NCBI RefSeq assembly: GCF_004349085.1
Contig: NZ_SMFM01000001.1
Span: 1 to 64,000 of the forward strand
Source: Flavobacterium caseinilyticum
Lineage (GTDB): Bacteria; Bacteroidota; Bacteroidia; Flavobacteriales; Flavobacteriaceae
DNA length: 64,000 nucleotides
Direction of reading: 5' to 3'
Shown here: one piece after another, positions 25,252 to 34,969 of the stretch
Layout of the letters: every line of letters begins with the position of its first letter
How positions within the stretch are numbered: the first letter of the stretch is position 1
Program-made: the position numbers and the translations under genes
The notes under the pieces: model-generated
Database searches by the model: none
Seen by the model: the letters and a program-made list of their open reading frames with translations, nothing else
What the model was told of the DNA's origin: nothing

Positions 25252-25281
25252 AAAAAAATCCATTCTGCTTAACAGAACGGA
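25252..25281 (-). terminator. Terminator of the delta-60 repeat gene
   Basis: On the minus strand TCCGTTCTG pairs with CAGAATGGA (one G-U) around a 5-base loop and is followed by a run of T residues. Confidence 0.75.
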
Positions 25282-25314
25282 ATCTAATATGATTTTTAAA
25301 TTAGTTATTTCTTT

Positions 25315-28300
25315 CTAAAAAATGAGCTTTTTAGAAATTACCTTACCACTTGTTAAAATTACTTTTACTACTACTATTTGATTAATCAAAGCGATATTTG
25401 AAGTACGGAATACGGTATTATTTACAGCTTCTTTCTCGAACACTTTTCTGCCTTGCAAATCAAAAACCGTAATTCGTTTAATATTTTCAAGAGGTGATTC
25501 TATTTTTAATTGCATGTTGTCTTTGGCAATTGTTATCGAATTTTCATTTGCACCAAAAGCCGCTGTCCCTAAAGCTTTATCAGTATAACGCAAAACAAAA
25601 CGATCATTAAACGTTCCTACTTCAGTATTGAAACTGAACTCCCCCGTTTTTAAATCAAAAAGTGTATTGTTTAATTTATCTTCGATAAAGACATCCTGGC
25701 CAGAAAGCAATCCATCAACTTCATCAATTTTAATGACAAAACTTCCTGCTGACACTGTTGAGAACCCTAATTTAATTTCATCTGCTTCAAACGGCAAAGC
25801 TTTTCCTTGAATCACTAATTTCTTGTCTTGAATAATACTATAGAAATTTAAATACTGATTGCCATTTAAACTTTCACTATTAAAACCCGTATCATAATCA
25901 TTATTAGCTCCATCAATATAACCAATTAAGATCTGCTTGAAAGCGCCTTGACTGTTGGATAAATTCAGCCAGATGCGATGTTTCTCCACCTGATTTAATT
26001 TTTTAGGTGTATCAGCTTTGAAAAAATTAAAATTTTGTCCCACTACTCGCATATTATTATCAAAAATAGCATTCCCGCCATTATTAACACCAGTTACAAA
26101 GAATGCTTGCCCAGAAGCAATTTTGCCATCCGGTTTTGAATTATTTACTCCCGATTTTAAAGCAGGGCTCGTTCCCACTCCTCCCAATAAATTATAAACC
26201 GCATAATCATCCGAGGTATACTGATTATTTGTAATCGCGGTATTATGTGTCCATAAATAAATACTGCCGTCTATAATTCCTTTATTAGCGATGATAAAAG
26301 AATCAGCATTAATTGCTGAAGGATATGGATTTCCAATCAAATTATAGGTTTTAGCTACAGCTATTGGAGCCAGCACCCGTCCATTGTTTGGAATGCCTTT
26401 AAAAACAGCCTCATAAACCGTTTTGGCAGTTGTTGAAAAACTCTGCGGACCGCGAATAATATAGCCTTTCCCCGCTATCATAGCATTTGCCGGACTCTCA
26501 TTCCACCAGGAATCATTTATCGCGTGATACGAATAAAACTTATCGGAGAGCGTTTCGGGTGATACATCGAATAATTTTTGATTAGAAACCGGGGAAGACC
26601 AGTAGGTATAATCCATTTTAATAATAGGAGTGGTTTTTCTTTTTAAATGAATTATTCCTGAATTATGCACCTGCTCTTCGGATTGATATAGGGCTGCATT
26701 GTTTTCTAAAATTAATGTGCCGGCACCGGAATATTCGAAAACTACACCCAGAGTTTTTCCATCCGAAATTGTAACTGTATTCCCCGAGCTGATCGAGCAA
26801 GAACAGGAATTAATTGTTTCCGATACACTATAATTCCCATTAAAAACCAATGTTCTTTCCACCGACGGGATCCCATTGCTCCAAGAATTTCCATTCCAAT
26901 TGGAACTATTGGTGCACAATTTAATACGAGCCACACGATGCTTCGTTACACCGGAAACCGAATTGAAATTCCCACCAATCATCACCTTATTACTTGGAGT
27001 GAAACAAATACTATACAATGTGTTGTTTAAATTTACCGAGAAAGTAGTGTCATAAATCCCGTTTGAAAGCAGTCTTACCATCCGTTTTACCGCAGTCCCA
27101 TTGTACGTTGCTGCAAAGGTTCCTCCAATTAAAAGTCGGTCATCGGGTTGAACCAAAATAGTACGTATCTCCCCGCTGCTAAACCCTAATCCTGTTGAAA
27201 AAGTTGAATCTAAACTCCCATCCGTATTCAATCTTACAATTTTTTTTGCGGAAATGCCTTTATAATTCAGGAATGTCCCGCCGACAACCAACTTATTGTC
27301 GGATTGTAATGCGATTGAATACACATTTTTATCGAAACCGACACCAGTGGAAAATCCATAATCGATACTGCCATTTGTATGTAAACGAACCACTCTGTTG
27401 TAGGACAAACCATTAAAGAAAGAAAACTGCCCACCCAAAAGTATTTTGCCATCCGGTTGCAACACAACAATTTCGATTATAGCATCCGCCCCTGCACCAA
27501 CATTAAAGCTAGAATCCAAAGTTCCGTCGGACAGCAAACGAGCAATTCTGTTTATCAAAATGCCATTATAGCTTGTGAAATTCCCCGCGACAATTATTTT
27601 ACCATCAGGCTGTAAGGCTAGAGCGTAAACCTGATTATTAAACCCTGTCCCAACGGAGAAGGTCGCATCAGCGGATCCATCGGCTAAAATTCGCTTTATT
27701 CTGTTTGCAGTCACACCGTTGTAGCTTGTAAAAGCCCCTGCGATGACAATCTTACCATCCTTTTGGACAATCGCACTTTTAATGCTATTATTCGCTCCTG
27801 CACCGGAAAGATTAAAAGAAGAATCAATGGCTCCGTCATCGAACAATCGCGCGATTCTGTTACAACTTATACCGTTAAATTTGGTGAAATTTCCAAAAGC
27901 CATCGTTTTGTTATCGGCTAAGGCAATCACTTTCAAAACAGAGCTATCAAAACCAACTCCGGCGGTAAGATACCCGATATCTAAAGATCCTGTCACATCA
28001 ATTTTAGCAAGCCTTCCTTGATTCTGGGAATCGAAAACAGAAAATGAACCACCAACATACCACGAGTTTGATGAATCCTCTGTCAGCGCATAGACTATAC
28101 CGCCTCCTGGTCCGGATCCGATATCAAATCCCGGAACAATAACCCCATTGCTATCCAGAAGAATTACTCTATTTACATCGGTACCATTATAAGTTCCGGT
28201 AAACGAACCTCCAACCATAATAGAACCTGCAGCATTTACTTTTATAATTTCAACGACTCCGTTACTGAATCCTGATCCGGAAACAAAAGAGGCATCCCTG

Positions 28301-29163
28301 CTTCCATCGGGATGCAACCTGATTATTTTATTGGCAGGTGCTCCATTGAAATTTAAAAACTCACCACCCACAATAATTTTTCCATCGGATTGTGTTGTAA
28401 TAGCTGCTACATTATCGTCAAAACCTGTTCCTTGCACAAAAGTAGCATCTACAGTTCCATTAGTATTTAATCGAATTATTTTGCCGCACGCAGTTCCGTT
28501 AAATGAAGTAAATGATCCTCCCAAAATTATTCTCCCATCTTTCTGAATGTGAACTTCTTCTACCAACGAACTTGCACCAACTCCAATTGCGAATGATGTG
28601 TCTAAATTTCCGTTCGTTAAAATCCTCGCCACCCGATTAGCAGTGATGGCGTTGTACTTCGTAAAACTACCTGCAATAACTACGCTTCCATCAGTTTGCA
28701 ACGCTACTCCATATACAATCCCGGGATTTACGGCTATTGGAGTATTAAAACTAACGTCCAGAGAACCATCTATATTTAATCGAACTAATTGGTAAGCAAC
28801 TTTCCCATTAAACGCTGTAAAAGAACCTCCCAGAATGATCTTCCCATCGGGAAGCACTAGGGAACAATATACCTTCCCATTAATTCCGGAGCCCAAATTA
28901 AAAGAAGTATCTTTTGATCCATCGGGAAATAAGCGGCATACATAAGGAGTCGACGCGCCATTAAAATTCAGAAAATCACCTCCCACAATTAGTTTCCCAT
29001 CCGTTTGTAAAGAAACTGTTCTTACGGTAGCGTCAAAACCATCTCCCTGTAAACCGTCATCGAAGGTATTGAATGTATGGTCTAACTTTCCTTGTTGGGG
29101 ATAAACATCATTGAGTGACGAAAAACTAACAATAATAACGAGATAAAGGAGTGTTGTTTTCAA
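25315..29163 (-). CDS. Large secreted delta-60 repeat protein with type IX sorting domain
   Basis: The 1282-residue protein has a signal peptide, then about 14 delta-60 (DUF5122) repeats over residues 25-740, each near 50 residues with the pattern QxDGKIIxGGxFxxFNG and RLxxDGSxDxSF. Such repeats are thought to form beta-propellers. From about 755 to the end runs a module shared with the next upstream gene, finishing in a type A sorting domain (FDLQGRKVFEKEAV, ending KVISKKLIF), so type IX export is expected. Function is unknown; surface binding or adhesion is plausible. The matching terminator hairpins after both genes also support a duplication. Confidence 0.88.
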   Translation of the reverse strand: MKTTLLYLVIIVSFSSLNDVYPQQGKLDHTFNTFDDGLQGDGFDATVRTVSLQTDGKLIVGGDFLNFNGASTPYVCRLFPDGSKDTSFNLGSGINGKVYCSLVLPDGKIILGGSFTAFNGKVAYQLVRLNIDGSLDVSFNTPIAVNPGIVYGVALQTDGSVVIAGSFTKYNAITANRVARILTNGNLDTSFAIGVGASSLVEEVHIQKDGRIILGGSFTSFNGTACGKIIRLNTNGTVDATFVQGTGFDDNVAAITTQSDGKIIVGGEFLNFNGAPANKIIRLHPDGSRDASFVSGSGFSNGVVEIIKVNAAGSIMVGGSFTGTYNGTDVNRVILLDSNGVIVPGFDIGSGPGGGIVYALTEDSSNSWYVGGSFSVFDSQNQGRLAKIDVTGSLDIGYLTAGVGFDSSVLKVIALADNKTMAFGNFTKFNGISCNRIARLFDDGAIDSSFNLSGAGANNSIKSAIVQKDGKIVIAGAFTSYNGVTANRIKRILADGSADATFSVGTGFNNQVYALALQPDGKIIVAGNFTSYNGILINRIARLLSDGTLDSSFNVGAGADAIIEIVVLQPDGKILLGGQFSFFNGLSYNRVVRLHTNGSIDYGFSTGVGFDKNVYSIALQSDNKLVVGGTFLNYKGISAKKIVRLNTDGSLDSTFSTGLGFSSGEIRTILVQPDDRLLIGGTFAATYNGTAVKRMVRLLSNGIYDTTFSVNLNNTLYSICFTPSNKVMIGGNFNSVSGVTKHRVARIKLCTNSSNWNGNSWSNGIPSVERTLVFNGNYSVSETINSCSCSISSGNTVTISDGKTLGVVFEYSGAGTLILENNAALYQSEEQVHNSGIIHLKRKTTPIIKMDYTYWSSPVSNQKLFDVSPETLSDKFYSYHAINDSWWNESPANAMIAGKGYIIRGPQSFSTTAKTVYEAVFKGIPNNGRVLAPIAVAKTYNLIGNPYPSAINADSFIIANKGIIDGSIYLWTHNTAITNNQYTSDDYAVYNLLGGVGTSPALKSGVNNSKPDGKIASGQAFFVTGVNNGGNAIFDNNMRVVGQNFNFFKADTPKKLNQVEKHRIWLNLSNSQGAFKQILIGYIDGANNDYDTGFNSESLNGNQYLNFYSIIQDKKLVIQGKALPFEADEIKLGFSTVSAGSFVIKIDEVDGLLSGQDVFIEDKLNNTLFDLKTGEFSFNTEVGTFNDRFVLRYTDKALGTAAFGANENSITIAKDNMQLKIESPLENIKRITVFDLQGRKVFEKEAVNNTVFRTSNIALINQIVVVKVILTSGKVISKKLIF

Positions 29164-29339
29164 AATTTATGTGGATTTTGGATTCAATTATGAATCGCAA
29201 GACGACTCCTAATTTTAACTTTCTTTGTTTGCCTATATAAAAGTAAAAAGAAAGAATGTTTTTCACAATACCCACATTTAGTGATATTTACATAAAAATA
29301 AAGTCCATTTATTTTATTTTTAAACCCATTTTAAAACAC

Positions 29340-29374
29340 AAAAAAAATCCCATTCTGAACAAACAGAATGGGAT
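29340..29374 (-). terminator. Terminator of the Ig-like type IX gene
   Basis: On the minus strand ATCCCATTCTG pairs perfectly with CAGAATGGGAT and is followed by at least seven T residues. The core resembles the terminator at 25252-25281. Confidence 0.85.
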
Positions 29375-29407
29375 TATCTAATACATTTTAAAGTTGTTCT
29401 ACTGTAT

Positions 29408-32400
29408 TTAATAAAGGACTTTTTTAGTGATTACTTTTCCATTTGTTAAAGACACTTTCACTAAAACAACCTGATTGGTAAGTTTAACATTAGAAGTTTG
29501 AAACTCATTAGCATTTATTCCGGTTTTATCAAACACTTTTCGTCCCAGCAAATCAAAAACAGTAATTTGATTTATGTTCTCACCTTGAGATTTTATCTTT
29601 AATTCACTATTATCCTTAGAAATTAGAACACTTTCTTCATCTAATTCAAAATCAGCTGTCGCTAACGTTTTATTGGTGTAACGCAATACAAAGCGTTCAT
29701 CGAAAGTACCTTTTTCAGTAGTGAAGTTGTACGGACCGTTTTTCAAATCGTGAGTTACATTAAGAACCTTATCTTCGACAATTATGTTTTGATTTATAAA
29801 TAATCCGTCAACCTCATCGATACTAATTGAAAAACCACCTTGTATCGTAGAACTATACCCCAATGGAATGATATCATTTTTATCAAATGGTAAAGCCCTG
29901 CCTTGTATCGTTAGATTTTTATCTTCATTAACACTGTAAAAATTAACGAACTGATTTCCATTAAAACTTTGCCCGTCAAAAGAAGTGTCATATCCATTGG
30001 TAGCACCGGTTATATACCCAACTAACATTTGCTTGAAAGCGCCTTGACTATTTGTAAGGTTTAACCAAAAACGGTGTCTTTCCAATGCATTTGTTTTTTT
30101 CGTTTTGTTTTTAACTTTAAAAAACTGCGAGTTATCCATTATTTTATCTTCATTTCCTAATCTCATATTGTTTTTAAATACAATAGGAACCTTTACTGGA
30201 GCAGGAACGCTAATTGTGAAAAAAGATTGACCTGCCGCTATTTCACCAGTTGGTTTTACACTGCCGCTTAGAGATTCGGCACCTCCTTTATCATAACGCG
30301 CACCATTAGTTCCAATTCCTCCGGTAAGATTATAGGTAGCATAATCATCCGAAGAATACGCATATACTCCTGATCCCGGATTACTAACATTAGTCCCAAT
30401 TGGAGTTTTATGCGTCCAGAAATAAAGCGTACCCGTTAAAACGGAACTATTGGCCATTAAAAATTTATCTGCATCTAAAGCCGATGGATAAGGATTCCCT
30501 ACAAGATAGTAAGCTTCCCCTTTTGTCACTTCAGGACCTACAATAGTTCCATTGTGTGGCACTCCAATAAAAGTAGCACGATACGTATTAATTGGATTTG
30601 GCGCAATATGACTTTGTGGACCTCGAATAATATACCCAATCCCTGGTTGCATTTCTTTTGACGAATTTTCCTGTACCCATTTATTGTCTGCAGCGTTATA
30701 AGAAAAGTACTTATCCCACAATGTTTCTGGAGACAATTGGTATAAGGTTTGCTTAGACACAGGCGAAGACCAATAGGTGAAATCAAATTTATTTACGGTT
30801 GTTCTTGTTTCTCTTTTATAAATTATATCTCCCGTATTAACAACATCATTGATCTGAACCAAGCTGGCATTGTTCTCGAAAGTTAAAGTTCCCGAACCTA
30901 AAACCTTAACTTCATTACTTATTTTTAAAGTCTTTCCGTCAGTAAAAACAACAGCTGCTCCCGAGTTCACTTTACAGGAGCATCCTTCTACAACGGTAGC
31001 TACAGTATCTGTTTCTGAATTGTAATTTCCGCTAAAAATAAGGGCTTTTGCACTTGTTGGCGGCCCATTAGTCCAAGCTCCTACACCGGAAACAACATTC
31101 CATGTTGCCGTTACTGGAGCTATTATCGATACCGGTGTACTGCGAGAAATGCATCCGGAGGCATTCTTTGCCGATACATTATAAGTTCCCACTGCCACAT
31201 TATAAAAAATACCTGTTGTGTTTGTATAATTTATTCCATCAATACTATAATTCAGACCAGCTTGTGCGGCTACAGTTATTGTTCCTGTAGAAATAGTACA
31301 AATCGGTTGGGTTACCGATGTTGCTGGTGCGGTTGGTACTGCATTTACCGTTACCGCATAATTTGCAGAAACAGTTCCGTTACCACATGCATTTACGCCA
31401 TAAACTGTAAGATTTCCTGAAGTAGCATTCGCTGCAAATGTTATTGTCGGAGTTCTTGTAGCCCCTGTAATTGTTGCACCTGCTCCAGAATACGCCCAAC
31501 TATAACTAGTGGCATTGGTTATTGCAGGAACAGAATAACTTACTCCTGATTGCCCTTGACAAACAGTTGCTGGTCCGGTAATTGTGCCAGCTGCTGTTGG
31601 TAAAGGATTTACTCTAACAGGAATAGATTCTGAATTAGAAAAAGAATTTCCGTCATAACTTGTCGTGCAAGTAAGAGTAACAACATAATTCCCTGCTATG
31701 CTACTAACAATATTTGTATTCTTTCCAAATACAGTTGTAGTAATATTGTTGGGGTCTTTTATTGACCACGTATAAATAAGACCAGTGCCTATTGGACCAG
31801 ACATACTTCCAGTCAAATTAATAGTATTTCCTGCGCAAACAGGCGATGCAGCGGTTACAATTGCATTAAGAGTCCCTCCACTTTGAATCAAGGTCTGAAA
31901 TGTAAATCCTGCTTCAGAATTACCTTTACAGGCAGCAAATTCTAAAGGTCCCATATAAATAGATTGATTATTACTACAATCTCCTCTAAGCCCGCTTTCG
32001 CCAGTAACTAATTGAATACTTGCGCCTGAAGGCAATTTCAAGTTCACTTTGTCGAAGAATCCAATATATCCAGTCGCATTGACGATAATATTCTGCGTAA
32101 CAATATTATAATTAATTATTGAATTACTAAGCCCATTTAACAATAACGAACCGCTAATTGTAATTGTACCAATTGCATTAGTTGTTATACCAGCACTCCC
32201 AATGTTGATGGCATGCCCTGCCTGAACCAGAACAGAACCGGTGCCAGTAAACTGTCCTGGATAACCTTGTGGTGCTGTTCCAGAGGGAGTAACCCACGAA
32301 GAGCCATTATAATACTGCCAATTTGCTTTATTTAACCAATCTCCGCTTCCTTGAGAACGATAATCTCCTGTAGCTTGAGCAAAACTCACTGTTTGAACAA

Positions 32401-32437
32401 AAACTAAAAAAAGAGTGAAGAGTAATTTTTTTATCAT
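29408..32437 (-). CDS. Large secreted Ig-like protein with type IX sorting domain
   Basis: A 1009-residue protein from the chosen ATG, which begins the signal peptide MIKKLLFTLFLVFVQTVSFAQ; an upstream ATG at 32470 would add 11 residues before it. Residues 20-205 look like a beta-solenoid with Asn/Gly-rich turns, 205-440 hold PKD/Ig-like repeats (AVTVNAVPTAPATSV), and 450-1009 match the C-terminal module of the neighbouring delta-60 protein (WSSPVS, GNPYPSA, LNLTNSQGAFKQ). The C-terminal type A sorting domain (FDLLGRKVFDKTG, ending VITKKVLY) predicts type IX secretion. It probably works outside the cell; the ligand is unknown. Its own terminator separates it from the paralogue. Confidence 0.88.
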   Translation of the reverse strand: MIKKLLFTLFLVFVQTVSFAQATGDYRSQGSGDWLNKANWQYYNGSSWVTPSGTAPQGYPGQFTGTGSVLVQAGHAINIGSAGITTNAIGTITISGSLLLNGLSNSIINYNIVTQNIIVNATGYIGFFDKVNLKLPSGASIQLVTGESGLRGDCSNNQSIYMGPLEFAACKGNSEAGFTFQTLIQSGGTLNAIVTAASPVCAGNTINLTGSMSGPIGTGLIYTWSIKDPNNITTTVFGKNTNIVSSIAGNYVVTLTCTTSYDGNSFSNSESIPVRVNPLPTAAGTITGPATVCQGQSGVSYSVPAITNATSYSWAYSGAGATITGATRTPTITFAANATSGNLTVYGVNACGNGTVSANYAVTVNAVPTAPATSVTQPICTISTGTITVAAQAGLNYSIDGINYTNTTGIFYNVAVGTYNVSAKNASGCISRSTPVSIIAPVTATWNVVSGVGAWTNGPPTSAKALIFSGNYNSETDTVATVVEGCSCKVNSGAAVVFTDGKTLKISNEVKVLGSGTLTFENNASLVQINDVVNTGDIIYKRETRTTVNKFDFTYWSSPVSKQTLYQLSPETLWDKYFSYNAADNKWVQENSSKEMQPGIGYIIRGPQSHIAPNPINTYRATFIGVPHNGTIVGPEVTKGEAYYLVGNPYPSALDADKFLMANSSVLTGTLYFWTHKTPIGTNVSNPGSGVYAYSSDDYATYNLTGGIGTNGARYDKGGAESLSGSVKPTGEIAAGQSFFTISVPAPVKVPIVFKNNMRLGNEDKIMDNSQFFKVKNKTKKTNALERHRFWLNLTNSQGAFKQMLVGYITGATNGYDTSFDGQSFNGNQFVNFYSVNEDKNLTIQGRALPFDKNDIIPLGYSSTIQGGFSISIDEVDGLFINQNIIVEDKVLNVTHDLKNGPYNFTTEKGTFDERFVLRYTNKTLATADFELDEESVLISKDNSELKIKSQGENINQITVFDLLGRKVFDKTGINANEFQTSNVKLTNQVVLVKVSLTNGKVITKKVLY

Positions 32438-32567
32438 ATTGTATATTTTTGAAATATCATTTAAACCCAAATTATTTTGAAAAAATCCGTAACCATCATT
32501 AAATCCGTTAAACTGTTCTTACATTCAGTTAGTTTTTGAAAGGATAATGCTGTTTAGATTTTAGGCA

Positions 32568-32575
32568 CAAAACTA
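32568..32575 (-). promoter_or_regulatory. Possible -7 box of the Ig-like type IX gene
   Basis: It reads TAGTTTTG on the minus strand, 130 bases before the ATG. The rest of the 469-base gap between this gene and recX (32438-32906) is AT-rich, with no open frame or repeat that I can support. Confidence 0.35.
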
Positions 32576-32906
32576 TAATTGTGGTTGTCCCCGTTTTGAA
32601 TATTCACGAAAGAAAAATGGAAGTAATTTTTCATTAACATTGTAGTACGTAGGTTATATAATTAATAGATTTTTGGCATACAAATATTAAAAAATATTGT
32701 ACCATAATACAATTAAGTCGATAAAGTGCATTTATATCCGTTACACTACCATTTTGCAAGGATTATTTATTAATTTATTTAAAAAAAAATAAAATTATAT
32801 TTTATACACCCTCGACCATTCCTGTTTTTTAACAGTAAATTAGAATAAAAAAAAGTGTCATTTTCAACAAATAAATCGTTAATTTCAGACCTTTAAAAAA
32901 CAACCC

Positions 32907-33416
32907 ATGAATCCCGTTTACTCCATAAAAGAAGCCATAAATAAGATTGAAAATTACTGTGCTTATCAGGAACGCTGTCATGACGAAGTGGTGCAAAAAT
33001 TGCGCAGCATGAAAATGGATTCTGAAGAAACTGATACCATCATGGTGCATCTGATCAGTGCTAATTTTTTAAATGAAGAACGATTTGCCTGCAGTTTTGC
33101 CAGAGGAAAACACCGCATTAAATTTTGGGGAAAAATCAGAATTGTCAATGAATTAAAATTTCGGAAAATTACGCAGTACAATATAAATTTGGCACTAAAA
33201 GAAATCGATCCTCAGGAATATTTATCCAATTTTGACACCGTTGCAGAAAGGAATTGGGAATCGATTTTAGAAACCAACAATCTGAAAAAGCGCAAAAAAT
33301 TCTGCGACTATTTACTTCGAAAAGGCTTCGAAAGTAATTTAATTTACGAAAAAGTTAGAGAATTGGAAAATTCGAACACAGATGACACGAATGCAGTGGA
33401 TCAGTACCCAATTTAA
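32907..33416 (+). CDS. recX: Regulatory protein RecX
   Basis: RecX binds RecA filaments and limits recombination and the SOS response. The 169-residue protein is built of the expected three-helix repeats; typical patterns are YCAYQERCHDEVVQKL near residues 17-32, LISANFLNEERFACSFARGK near 48-68 and RKGFESNLIYEKVREL near the end. It is not next to recA here. It faces the minus-strand biotin operon, and the 156-base gap between the convergent ends carries a palindromic repeat (33459-33538). Confidence 0.92.
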   Translation: MNPVYSIKEAINKIENYCAYQERCHDEVVQKLRSMKMDSEETDTIMVHLISANFLNEERFACSFARGKHRIKFWGKIRIVNELKFRKITQYNINLALKEIDPQEYLSNFDTVAERNWESILETNNLKKRKKFCDYLLRKGFESNLIYEKVRELENSNTDDTNAVDQYPI

Positions 33417-33458
33417 ATATTCCAGACGCTTCGTAACTGCTACTGCTTAATTATTTCA

Positions 33459-33538
33459 GCCACGAATTACACCAATTTGCACGAATTCCTTTTTTCTTTT
33501 TTAAAAAATTAGTGAAAATTAGAGTAATTCGCGGCTAC
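33459..33538. repeat. Palindromic repeat with CCACGAATT words
   Basis: The left arm GCCACGAATTACACC is mirrored by a right arm GAGTAATTCGCGGC across about 50 bases, with internal copies of CACGAATT and AATTAGTG. It lies between the convergent recX and ketosynthase genes and could help end both transcripts. Confidence 0.6.
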
Positions 33539-33572
33539 CTTTTTTATGCGTCGACATCTGTAAATTGAATCG

Positions 33573-34739
33573 CTATAAACTCAAAAGCACGCTCACCGCA
33601 TTACCACCAAAACCAACGGCATTGACTAAAACTTTCTTTATTACGCTGTCAGGGTTTTGAATCTTGACTGGGGAATTTGCAAAAGGTACTGCGATGACTT
33701 TGTTATGTTGCATCATCAATATCGCAAGTTCCATACTCAAAATCCCCGATGCTCCAAAAGTGTGTCCAATTTTCCATTTATTAGTGGTTAATAAAGGAAT
33801 GGTTTCGCCAAAAACTTTTTTTATGGCTTTGTATTCCGTCAAATCTCCTTTTATGGTTCCCGGAGCGTGCATGACAATAACATCAACTTCGGACAAACTG
33901 GTGTTTTGCAATGCCATTTTCATTGATTTTTGGAAACAAGTCGCCTCTGCCGAAATAGAAATATTATGTTCCAGAATCTCCGTAGCATAACCAATTCCTT
34001 CGATGTATGCCAAGGCATTTTCCTTTTTCCCTATTTCGAGACAACACACGCCGGCACCTTCGCCAAGGATCATGGTATTCTTCTTTTTTTCTAAATCAAG
34101 TGCCCGATTGGGATATTCTTCGATACTGTTCGAATAAATTTTCAACGCGCGCATTTGGGCGATCGTAAAATCAGTTAAAGGCGCTTCAGTACCACCCACT
34201 AAAAATTTATCCGCCATTCCCGCTCGTAACCATGCAACACCGTTTAACACGGCATGCAACGCTGTAGAACAGGTAATAGAATGCGATATTTCCGGTCCCG
34301 AACTTTGTAAATCATGGGCAACCCAAGAAGAAATATTCCCCAAAGTCGTCGTTGGTGAAGCCAAAGTTTGTACTTTCCCGGTTTGTAAATACTCTTGATA
34401 ATGTTTTTCGAATAAATCCGTGGCACCGCGAGAGGAACCGATATTGATTCCAAAAACGTCATTCTGCGTCCAACCCGCGTTGCGCATCGCTTTTCGTGCA
34501 GCTGCCATTGCATACAAAACTGATTTATCCAATGATTTATATTTACTGTCTGACGCTCTTAATTCAGCAACTACTTGTTTTGAATCACTGTCTAATTTAG
34601 CAACAAAAGTTTTCTTATGATCTAAAACATGTTCCGTAAAACAATGGTCTTCCTTGAGATAGTTTTCCCAAATAACTTTTGAGTCAGTACCCAATGGAGA
34701 AATGGAAGCTATGGCGGTTATGGAGATTGTTATTGACAA
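33573..34739 (-). CDS. Beta-ketoacyl synthase-like protein in the biotin cluster
   Basis: A condensing enzyme of the FabB/FabF thiolase fold, 388 residues from TTG at 34739 (MSITISITAIASISPLG). The open frame continues upstream, but 34739 matches usual family N-termini. The catalytic triad appears complete: C157 in SITCSTALHAV, H291 in MHAPGTIKGD and H326 in KIGHTFGASG. The first histidine motif is unusual, HAPGT where FabF has HGTGT. It is last in the bioF-bioD-bioA series, 230 bases after bioA. It may supply the pimeloyl precursor, since bioC and bioH are not seen here; a lipid or polyketide role is the alternative. Confidence 0.85.
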   Translation of the reverse strand: MSITISITAIASISPLGTDSKVIWENYLKEDHCFTEHVLDHKKTFVAKLDSDSKQVVAELRASDSKYKSLDKSVLYAMAAARKAMRNAGWTQNDVFGINIGSSRGATDLFEKHYQEYLQTGKVQTLASPTTTLGNISSWVAHDLQSSGPEISHSITCSTALHAVLNGVAWLRAGMADKFLVGGTEAPLTDFTIAQMRALKIYSNSIEEYPNRALDLEKKKNTMILGEGAGVCCLEIGKKENALAYIEGIGYATEILEHNISISAEATCFQKSMKMALQNTSLSEVDVIVMHAPGTIKGDLTEYKAIKKVFGETIPLLTTNKWKIGHTFGASGILSMELAILMMQHNKVIAVPFANSPVKIQNPDSVIKKVLVNAVGFGGNAVSVLLSL

Positions 34740-34833
34740 GATAGTACTATTAATTAGCGACAAAGATCGCAAAGTTTTTCTTAAAATTGGCACACGAATA
34801 GCACCGATGCTACTGACAAAAACGCATTTTTTT

Positions 34834-34964
34834 AATCTGTGAAAATCCGTTTAATCCGTTAAATCTGTGGCTAAAAAAAAGCACACGGATGACACGGATC
34901 TAAACCGATAAAAACGGATTTTTTAATTCTGTGAGAATCCGTTTAATCCGCTGAATCCGTGGCC
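34834..34964. repeat. ATCCGT-word repeats between bioA and the ketosynthase gene
   Basis: Two direct copies of about 39 bases (34834-34872 and 34926-34964, sharing AATCCGTTTAATCCG and a TGTGGC/CGTGGC-type end) flank a segment starting GCACACGGATGACACGGAT (34881). Segment 34881-34964 is a hyphenated palindrome. The left arm matches the repeat beside bioD at 36905 for its first 15 bases. No gene lies inside. Confidence 0.7.
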
Positions 34965-34969
34965 AAAAA

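Noticed and set aside
25315..29163. Regularly spaced repeats resembling a CRISPR or tandem DNA array
   Set aside because: The periodicity is about 150 bases, in frame, and due to delta-60 protein repeats.
34740..34793. Upstream part of the ketosynthase frame (MPILRKTLRSLS)
   Set aside because: It is not like family N-termini, which begin near ITISITAIASISPLG; TTG 34739 fits.
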